Assembly: GCA_026874595.1 (NCBI GenBank)
Contig: CM049315.1
Span: 12,648,664 to 12,712,663, forward strand
Direction: 5' to 3'
Source of the DNA: Sipunculus nudus
Lineage: Eukaryota; Annelida; Sipuncula; Golfingiida; Sipunculidae
Length of the DNA stretch: 64,000 nucleotides
The stretch's first letter is position 1. Every line of letters starts with the position of its first letter. The notes beneath the pieces are model-generated. The model had not been told where the DNA came from and made no database searches. It saw only the letters and a program-made list of their open reading frames with translations. The translations under genes and the position numbers were made by a program. Below, piece by piece: positions 22,562-33,500 of the stretch.

Positions 22562-25500
22562 CCTTTTTAGCGTCGGTATATGAAACATTTCTAAAATAAA
22601 TACTTAATAAAAATTCAAATATATTGCAATTAAGTATAAGGTTTTAGAAAGTAAGGCATTTTGTTTCCAATATAAGTTAATTCTAAACCAGGTTAAGATA
22701 TAATATTTCATAGTAAACTCATAAATGGAACCAAAGTCTATAATTCTATTTTTTTATATATTTCATTTGCAATATATAAATAGTATTCCCTGAAAAGTGG
22801 GGGGATGATTACATTGACCATCTCCCCCCCCCCCCTTGCCCAAAAAAGTTGGGGGGGGGGATATATACCCCCGCCCCTATATTAACGCCCCTGCTATCAG
22901 GGACAATAAATGGACTGTCAAAACGTGGGCCATTTTACTTATAAAATAGGAGAAGCTGCAAAGTTAGAACCGCTAAGTTAAGTTCGAGAAGTCCTATCCA
23001 AGGTCACACATGTATCACTATATATATATATAGGAAAATGGGTTAAAAGACAGTTGCTTATTCATACCATTTCTAGAACCACATAACAACCCTAAATTAT
23101 TTCAGATGTTTTGTCTTCTCCCGCTCAGTCCGTGTGTTTTGCTTCTTGGTCTGCAGAACAAGTTATTGTGTGTGTGGTTTGTTACGGAAACTATAGACAA
23201 CATATCACGTAGTCATGGTGAGCATAAATTTTGTTATGGAGATAAAAAAATCAGATTCTTTAACACTAGGCAGCGTGAAATGTCTAGGGGAATGAATAAA
23301 GAAGTCAGTGTTTTTTTGTTAATAAAACATTATAGTTTATTCTAAAAACAATCCGAACATTACAGTACACTAAATCAATACAATTACACAGTATAACAAC
23401 AGTACAACAGTAAATCAATACAAGTATATAAATTAAGTGTACAGTACCTGGATACCACCACTGTCACAGCGACAAAAAGTCCTTTAAAGCATATAATCCA
23501 GATGAACAGCTCACATAAATCTTCTCAGAGAATAACAGTCCAGTTCAATCACAAAATCAATTTGTTGAAATCCAAAAGTGAAGTTCTTGTTATATTCCCG
23601 AAAGCAAACTGAAGACTATATAATATACGTCAGAAATTTAGAAAAAAATTATAACTGCCGCACTTATCGGAAAAGGTCCACAAACTGACTTACACTCTTC
23701 TGTGTCCGCTGGAATATATATGTCTCCCCTCTCCCGGTCCTTATTTATAACTTTTCCCCTTAAGCCGAGAACTTTCCATTTCCCGAACAATCTAAAAAAC
23801 CCATAATACCCACGTTACAGGAAACATCTAGAACAACGAACGCTGTGTTTCTACATACCAGGGTTCACACGTAGGCCTGCCCGGCTCGGCCAGGCGAGAA
23901 AACCCCCAGACTAGCATGACCGCTGTGTTTACACGTCAGGGCCGGGCTCTGCCTCCATAGCAACGGACAATGCTAGCGCTGCAAATACACATGTATGACT
24001 GCTGCATACAATAAAAGAATCATCTGTAACAGGTTAACTGTGGTTATAATTTATACCATAATTTATAAATTGAAGCCAGAATCGTGGGAGGCTAATTACA
24101 CTGTATGATCGGACAAAACACAGCTATTGTCCTTAATTAAAACAAATAAATGCAATATATTTTATATTACTGCCAGTTATTACGAATAGATGGTTGTTTA
24201 AACAATTTTGACATTTTTCTATTTTATCTTTGGGTCTTTCAGCTTACTGACACAATCCTGACCACGGTCTTGTTTGCTACGATAATGTTATAGAGGGACA
24301 ATACCCAGGAGAGGATAACCCTCCCCTCCCCCCCCCCCCCCCCCCATGGCAAAAACCCCTGAAACATGACCTTCGATTTAAGTCCCATCAGGAATACCCA
24401 CCACTCATTATTAGAAACCGGTAAACGCCACCGGAATATCATAATTTTATTAACTTCATCTCATCCGTTACTTAAAATGGAGTATTACAAAAGTAACTTT
24501 ACTCAAGGTCAAACATATTTATTTTTACATTTGAGTTTATTTTTTACCTAAGTTTACAAAAGATCAAAAACATTGGTCGGGACATACTCTTAATTCTGTC
24601 TCCTGTATATTTAACACTATTATGTGACTCCTAGTGACACTCTCTAGATATTTTACTGTAATGTCACTCTTTATTCCTGTCTGAGGTTACATTATAATAC
24701 TAGGAATCTCTTATTTCTCTCTCTTGTTACAGTATACTTTAATGTCAGTCTTAATTCCTCTCCCGGAATACAATGTACTATTATGTCTCTCTTATCCTCT
24801 ATCTTGCCATATTTTACTATTATATCACTCTAAATTCCTCTCGTTGGATACAATGTACTATTATGTCCCTCTTATTCCTCTCTCTTGCGATATTTTACTA
24901 TTATGTCACCCTAAATTCTTCTCATTGGATACAATGTACTATAATGCCCCTCATATTCCTCTCTCTTGCAATATTTTAATATTATGTCACTCTAAATTCC
25001 TCTAATGGCACAATGTACTATTATGTCCCTCTTATTCCTCTCTCTTGATACAATGTACTTTTATGTCACTCTAATTTCCTCGCATTGAATATAATGTGTT
25101 ATTATGTCCCTCTTATTCCTCTCTCTTGCTATATTTTACTTTTATGTCACTCTAAATTCCTCTCGTTTGTTACAATTTTCTATTAGGTCCCTCTTATTCC
25201 TCTCTCTTGCTATATTTTACTATTATGTCACCCTAAATTCCTCTCATTGGATACAATGTACTATAATGCCCCTCATATTCCTCTCTCTTGCAATATTTTA
25301 CTATTATGTCACTCTAAATTCCTCTCGTTGGATACAATGTACTATTACGTCCCTCTTATTCCTCTCCCTTGCTATATTTAACTATTATGTCACTTTAAAT
25401 TCCTCTTGCTGGATACAATGCACATTTATGTCACTCTCAAGCTAAGATTCCTTATGTATGGAATGCGAAATGCGTGATGCGGAATCCGGCATGCGGAATG

Positions 25501-27550
25501 CGGAATGCGTATTGAGAAACTTGATATGTATCGGCACGGCGGCATGCATGTTATCTGCATGATGCCATGGATACCATGCGGAACCGGCAAAAATCGCTAC
25601 ATGTAGCAATTCGTTTTGCCGGATACGCATTCCGCATGCCGGATTTGCGCACAAGGACTCTCACCTTATTTATTTATTGAATGGTGATTTTGTCCGCATC
25701 ACGCATTCCACACATATGGAATCCTAGGATTTTTTCCTCTCTCTTGATACATTTTATTATGATGTCACTCTTACAATGTACTATTACGTTACTCTCAATT
25801 CCTCACTCTGGATACAATGTACTATAATTCAAGTTTTGGGAATATTATATAGATAAACATTTATTAATGAATACATTTATGTCCACGGGCAATCTGGTTA
25901 ATTTAATATGTGACCTCAGGTAACCTTCTCACTTCCCCAATAATGCAGTATTTCACATGAACATGTAAGAGACGTAACCTGTTTGGCAATGCCATGTTTG
26001 GGTGTCCAGTGGACCCTACTTGAGGGTAACTGGTTATTTAAACGGACATTATCAAATGATCAGGGCCAGACTCTCGAAGGAAGTAGCCACGCCACGTTGT
26101 ATCCATAGTGCCAGGGCGGTAACCGTGCACGAATAGACCATCGTCAGAGTTCAACACTCGTCGTGTCATTGATTCCGTGATGTGTCACCTACCTCAACCG
26201 GGGTAATGTGATAGTACTATTATGTTCTATTAGGTCCCTCTTATTCCTCTCTCATGCTATATTTTACTGTTATGTCACTCTTTATTCCGCTCTCTTATTA
26301 CATGATACTATTATGTCACTCTTAATTCCTCTCTCTTGATACAATGTACTTTTATGTCACTCTCAATTACTCTCTTTGGATACCATTTACTATTATATCA
26401 CTCTAAATTCTTCTCTCTGGATACAATGTACTGTGATGTCCCCCTTTTTTCCTCTGACCGGATATATTGTAACTTAATATTCCCATTACTTCCACTCTCT
26501 AGATCCATTTTGATACAATGTTACTCTTTAGATGGATACATGTTAGGATTATGTATCTCCTAATTCCTTTTCTAAAAATTGTATAATGCGACTTATACAA
26601 CGAAAAAGCAATACTCATGGACTCTACTTAGGAGGTTAATGCTGGCCACACAAAAAATATTGTCATACGGTCTCAACGGACTTTTTTACCTGGCAAGAAA
26701 CGTGTAATTTTGCAGCTTGTCAAGAAAATACAAACATTTGCATCAATTCTCGGAGGAACAAATTAACCATTACCAAGGACCTGGTCTTCATTAAAAAAAA
26801 TGATCAACGAAAAATGGGAGCAGCGAATCCGTAGAACAATATTTGTTTTGTATTTGTTAAGATTCAAAACATTATCACAAACAGAAAATGGAAAGTACAA
26901 CTAATTTTCTGAACCTGATGATATTTAGTGACAATCGGACTGATGCATGTTTTCCTAATTTTATCTTGCTCGCTTGCAGCAAAACGGGCCCATATTCATG
27001 GTTGATTGGAATGAATGGGCAAAGAAAACCTGGTACCCATCTGCTTGCAGTAGTACCGCCAAGGTGGGTGCAGATGTCGCCTCTTTCATCCGGGGCCTTG
27101 AAGCCAGGACGCATGCGCGCCGGGAAAGAATGCATGTGATAGGGTTCAGTCTTGGCGGGAAGGTGTCAGCGGCCACGGGAGCACGCCTTGGCAACCGGAA
27201 GCTCATGAGAATCACAGGTATGGTCAAACAGTATGTGATAAATAAAACATTGACACTAGTGAGGGAAAGTGTACATAATCCTGTTTAATTAGTTTTCATA
27301 AGTTAAAATATCCTTTAAGTAATGTTTACAGCCCAACCAAAAGTTATACATTATATTTATATTTATTCTAATTCGCTTTCAAAAGACGCACCTAAACCCC
27401 ATTGGCCATAACTCAGTTTTACAGTTTCAAGGTATATTGCTAGCTTCATTATAAACAATTGCCGAAATACCTGATCTACTCTATTGGTAATATCTAGCTT
27501 GGTAATATCTACTCTCCAATATAGCAATACAAACGCTGTGAAACAGATGG

Positions 27551-27597
<47 letters not shown>

Positions 27598-30500
27598 CAT
27601 CTGTTATATATACTTTAACATTACTCAAAAGATTATTTAATTCATGAAAACTAAATAAACAGGATTATCTACACTATATATATATATGTGTGTGTGAGAG
27701 TGTGTGTGTGTGTGTGTGTGTGTCGGGTTCACACTACAGTTCATCACACCAAGGCGCCCATCGATTTTTGGTAATACAAAATCAGTGAAACCTCGTCGTT
27801 TCGAAGTCGAAGGAACCCTCAGAAAACTTCGACAAATCCGAGGTTCGACACAAGCGGGTTTTATTTGGTTATAATTTAAGTAGAGTTGTCCGGAATATCG
27901 AGTCTGAAACAACGGCATAAACGGGGTATTCGACTTAAGCGAGTTCGACACAACGAGGTTTCACTGTAGTTAATTGTAATTCGGTTTATTTTGAAAGATT
28001 ACTTGTCACTTACTCGTTCAGGTACTCTGGCTTTATTTATAAGGAAGCTAGCAATATACCTTGTAAATTCATAAACTGAGTTAATTAATTTAATATACGA
28101 TGAGTAGTGACTAGGTCAAACAAACATTTTAACAGACGTTGATTAGATGATCAGAGCACGACGTACCATAAATATGATAAACAATCGTCAGCTAAAAGAC
28201 CCGATCCAAGGCTGTCTTTCACGAAGAAAATCCAGAGAGATGCAAAGTATACTTCTAATTAAATTCGAGTAAACTATCGTATTCTCTATCGCCAGAGTTC
28301 ATAATATGTTCTGTTATTGTAAAATATTGAACAGAAATGTTTACATTTTATAAATATCGCCAACAACCGATGGACGCCTCCTGGTGAGACGAACCTTTAG
28401 GGCTTAAAAGAGTACTAGAGTACTAAAGTAATTGTAGTCTATTACTCAAGTCCGAGTAATTGTATTCGATTACTCGAGGCCGAAAAATTGTAGTCGATTA
28501 CTCGAGGCCGAGTATTTGTAGTCGATTACTTGAGGCCGAGTATTTGTAGTCGATTACTTGAGGCCGAGTATTTGTAGTCGATTACTTGAGGCCGAGTATT
28601 TGTAGTCGATTACTCGAGGCCGAGTTATTGAAGTCGTTTACTCGAGGCCGAGAAATTGTAGTCGATTACTCGAGGACGAGTAATTGTAGTTGATTACTCG
28701 AGTTAGAAATCCGGGTCTGGTACTCGGGCAAGTCTGCATTATGAGAAAGTTAAGTATTCATTGATGTAATCATTAATTGTCTACAAGTCTAATTTATTGA
28801 TTGCGAATATAAATATGGCGTTCTTGGTCATTAAAGTGTCATAGACCAATTCACATGCATTGCCGATTAAACAATAACCATTAATTATAATGCCTTATAC
28901 GCGGCCAGGAAATGGTAATACAAAAATAGAGACGTAAAAATTTGGTGACTTTGTTTGATTTTATATGAAAGTTAAATATAAACCGTTGTCGTGGTAACGA
29001 ATACTGATTCCCGAGTCAGCTCAAATAGGTCTATGAAGTACACGAATCAAAATTTTTCTATCCGTTGTATCTGTATTGTCAAATTTGATCACGGCGATCT
29101 CTACAACTAGCAAAATGAGTTGTACTTGTTCTTTTATATATATTACAGGACTTGATACGCCTCTGTACTGCATGGCGTCACCCAATCCTAAACTGGACCC
29201 TGGAGACGCCACGTTTGTCGACACCATCAGGACTACGTTCTTGTCCGGAGTGTTCAGCCAGAAACAAGGTCACGCTGACTTCTGGACCTGCAAGAACCTG
29301 AAGTGTGTCAACGGTACGATGAGCCAGTTAAATATGATAATGTCTACCTGAAAATGTCAAAAAGGGAATTATATATATATACATGTATATACATATACAT
29401 GTACATTGTTATGGGCATATAAAAGGGGACCGAATTGTTTCGCATGTGAAGCTTGCTTTTCGAGCAAAGCAGTTGGAACGCCGGACATGTGCGCCACCGA
29501 CATTGGTTCGAATCCGGGTTCGGCCCAAGGTTCAGGGGGGGGGGGGGATGTTACTGTTACGGGGTACATATAAAGGCGGACCGAACTATTTTCTAGCGAA
29601 GAGGTTGGAACGCCGGGCATGTGCACCCACGACATAGGCTCGAATCATGGTTCGACCAAACATTTTCCCCCGAGTAAATATTTACGTAACAAATAATTCG
29701 CCCATAGGAGGGAGGTGTATACGTACTAGAGAATAACTCGTAAGGGGATGTTTCCCTGATTATATCTGTGATATTGTCCGTTTTAATACTGGTAACAGCA
29801 ACAGTCATTAATTCGTGTATACTTCATATCAGATACGGTGGTTATTTTAGTGGACGTATTTTATGGTGTCTTATCTAATTCTGAATCTCATATAGTGTGT
29901 ACATCCGGAGATTCCATTTCGCTTTTGGAATAATTGACAAGGTGGTGTTTACCGCACATGCGGGTGTGGGTGTGGGGTCATAACACAAATTAAGTATCCA
30001 CGACAAAGACGCATTCGTTTGTGAGTGATACACGGCGGTGGGGCACAGCCTCAGAATAAATCCTGCACAGTGCTCATCCTGCGTGGTGGCCGACTAGTAA
30101 AATCTCTCGGCTCCACGGCTGAGATTTGAACTCATGACTTCCCGGCTTCGAGCCCTGTGCTCTATCAACCACAGGAGCCAGGAGCAGCTGCCTGGCAATG
30201 AACGGGGCACTGATTTTTATCCCTGAAAATTATAACTGACAGTGATGGGACTCAACCATTGTAACGCAACTTCTTTGAGGTCACGCCTCAGGAAATGTCC
30301 CGCTATGGCCTTTACCGTCGGGAACGCTGCAACGTGTGATCAAGGGTGTTCATTTTTTTTATTTTCGATAAATCTTGAGGATTTTGACATTTTTTTTGCG
30401 AAGGGTCTATTCGAGCACCATCTATCAGAAACTAAGACATTGTATCCAGCCCGGCCCATTAAAAACAAAGCCGGTTTCGAACTCGGCTCATGGAAAATCC

Positions 30501-33500
30501 GTCCTTGGATTCACGCAAGAACCGGTAATATGCTAGTGAAAAATATACATATAATAAAATAGAACATTTCTTGACTTAATATAGAAATAATACATGAAAC
30601 CCAAGCTTCATAGTAATATCACGCATGTATTCACCGTACGATTACAAAAGAGGTCCACACTGCGGAGTTTCCGGAAATATATAAATATGTACATCAAAAG
30701 CATGAAGGTTGTATTTTTTCTATATTCGTGACTTGACACGCAGTCGGTTCACCGAGTTCAACAATATTATACCTCACTGATACGAATGTTGCCTCTCTAT
30801 GCGGAAACATTGTGTCACACAAGTTTAAATCATCAACAGATATATACCCAAACAATAAGAGGAGGAAGATTTATATCGAACATTGCTGTATTAAATCCAG
30901 TGACTCCGTACTAACCTAGGCAATGGCATCCCCTCACTTTACTCCGCATGAGCAAGTGAAAGTGCGTATCATCACTATGTGGGTATGTAACCACTAATCA
31001 TATACTACATGTATATTTATAAATATATATATATACACACATTACATATACAATGTACTTCCTTGTAGATAATAAGGTTACACTTCGGTGACACTCTATA
31101 TTTTCTCGTGTAAAATGATATGTTGTACATCTGAGTCATGAATTCGCTGTCTTATAAAACATACCATTCCGTAGTGTTAACGCTGATTAGATCTCGGCTT
31201 TTATGAAGGTCTTGATACTTCACGTGTTTTTTTACATAATTACGTAAATGTACTCATGTACATGGTGTGATTTTGATTCATCTGAATAACATATCGGGCT
31301 ACGAGCAGTCCGATCGTGAAAGTTTCCTTACCCATCAGACTCACGACTTCGCCGTACTTCAGTGTTAGCATCACAGAGCTGGGCCTTTTGGTTATTCATT
31401 CATATAAAACTGAAATATCTTTAAATCAAGAATGAATGTTTTATGGTTTCAGTTGTTTGCCTTATATATAAAATATTGGCAATAACGGCGATTATGTCAT
31501 TTTCATTTTTGTACTTTTGTGTACTTGTTTAATTTTGCATTTTGTGGCATGTCTGCATCCTTTGTTTTTGTCTTGGCCTTTCAAACGTGATTCAGCCATC
31601 CTGGCCCCTACACAGTCTTCCAGGGAGACCGACCAAGTCTATTACACACTATGTCTCCCCGAGCCTTATTATAGCTAGGATAATACATAACCTCCTGTGA
31701 TTTTATTTAACAATTTGGGAAAGGATGTTTGCCTGTATCTGTATGGCAATACCTTGTACTATGTAGGAAAGTCGAAGGTTCTACCATGAAGCGACAAATT
31801 ATATAACCGCTTTGTATCTAAAACTATAAAAGGAATTCAGTCCACATTTGTTTGCAATGTTCTCTGAAAGCAGGTTTTCGTCCCCGCAGTGACAATGGCG
31901 ATATGAGAATTAATAATTTTAATGTACACATCATTTTGAGTTATTTTTTTCGTTTTTTTTTTTTCTTACTTGTGCGGAGGTTAGACCGAGCACAGCCGAA
32001 CAACCTTCGGCAATGACCGAATGCGTGCATCGTGGTCACTCAACCACACGATTAAGGACTATTGTTCATATGAATAACGCTTGCTTTCAGTGAGGGATTT
32101 GAGCATGTCTGGCCTTTCATTTGACCCAGGCTCTCACCCACGTGCGTGGTCAGTAAAAGTGAAAAACACATGTTTCTCGCTTTATGAAATGAAGGGTTCA
32201 ACCCAGGAGGATTGATGGCAAAACCGAATTCAAGGTCCCAATATCAGGAACAGGGGCGGGCTGGGATGGGGTGGTGGCGGAGGTTTTAGGCCTCAAAATT
32301 GGTCTGATACGATGAATAAAAGGTTGCGGCGGCTAAAAATGGGATACGGACCCACTGCATGGATTCACATTGGGTCCGCTTCTGCTACTTACGAGGTATG
32401 CCTATTTCTGTTTCTTTCTCCAGGAACAGTTTTCTTGCAACATACATTTGATTAATCTTTCATGTGTTCCTCACATCAACCTATTCTTTATACGTCCAAC
32501 GAGAGAAACAGTCAAATATCATCGGAAACCTGAATGCCTCCGCGTCTCACTCCGGTTCGCAATGTAAACATCACAGACCAGGTCTTCAAGGTAAACACAC
32601 CAGGGTATGATTTTTTTTTGTCTCGAGCACAGCACCACAAAATAAATATAAAAAGTACTTGTACATATCTTATTGAGACAGTTTCCCACTGAAAATCTAT
32701 ATTTTTTAACTTTTAGAATAAAAAATGAGCCAACATTCCACATCTCAGTTAATATATCTCCCCGACCCCGGTAAAAGGCCCGGTATACCGGGTTTATCAG
32801 CTAGTGGTATTATATATTTTTTTTTTATCGTATGAGTCAGAAAGAGTCTGACTTAGATACATCTATCGAGGCATGCGATTTTTTATGTTACATATTTTAA
32901 TAGTAAATATAATGGCCTGGTTGGCCTTCCATATATCTGCCACTCAAATCTGCATGACTTTTATTGACTGGTCACTGGTCAAACCTTTTACGCAAGTGAA
33001 TCTTAACAGAGCGACAGTGTGACCGTCAGTATCACAGAAAGAGGGGTGGTGAAGACTGGTAGCCCGCTCCATTCATTTAACGAATCTCGGCGACGTTCGA
33101 AACAACTCGGCCGATTGTTGTGTTGCCGATCAGCTCTCGAGTAAGCCGTGCCAACCCGACTCAGTAGGCAATCGGATAATTTGGCTGTTAAGCCTATTCG
33201 AGTCGTGATACAAGTAATATCGAGAAATGTATCGCAGTGGTCATGCTTCATGTTACGTGTATACTGTGGTAAACGGCCCATAATCTCAATAGTATGCTGT
33301 TACATATGTCTGTTTTATTGTGAGCTGTTGACATGTCTCTTTTATTGTGCGCTGTTGACATTCTGATTCGTGTTTGGCTCAAGCCCTGGGCGTTGCTAAG
33401 CTATAGCATTCCTTGTTCTAGCTGGCCGGGTGCAGCCCACGTGTGACCCCTGATATGTAGAAACACAGCATTCGTTGTTCTAGATGTTTCCTGTAACGTG

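Larger units (their letters stand above)
21840..26979 (+). other. Lipase intron 3 (5.1 kb)
   Basis: Holds a tRNA-like relic near 22190-22320, a CA/TA microsatellite, a solo LTR and the 81-bp minisatellite with its inserted foldback element. No other exon is seen in it. Confidence 0.6.
27411..28081. mobile_element. TIR element (Tc1/mariner-like MITE) containing nested insertions
   Basis: Inverted repeats of about 63 bases at 27411-27473 and 28019-28081 share ACTCAGTTT, CAAGGTATATTGCTAGCTTC, TTATAAA and TACCTG. The dinucleotide TA flanks both ends (27409-27410, 28082-28083), as expected for a TA target duplication. Inside lie a TA run, a GT run and the smaller element at 27783-27966. Confidence 0.72.
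27218..29148 (+). other. Lipase intron 4 (1.9 kb)
   Basis: Holds a TIR element with a nested pogo-like MITE and microsatellites, and the 28-bp minisatellite. Confidence 0.6.

Noticed and set aside
24724-25445. ORFs with repeated LSLAIFYYYVTLNSS segments (membrane-like)
   Set aside because: They are translations of the 81-bp minisatellite; hydrophobicity follows from the pyrimidine-rich unit.
30112-30181. Functional tRNA gene on the minus strand
   Set aside because: Acceptor and T arms pair, but the anticodon arm does not form a standard 5-bp stem and 7-base loop, and a SINE body follows.
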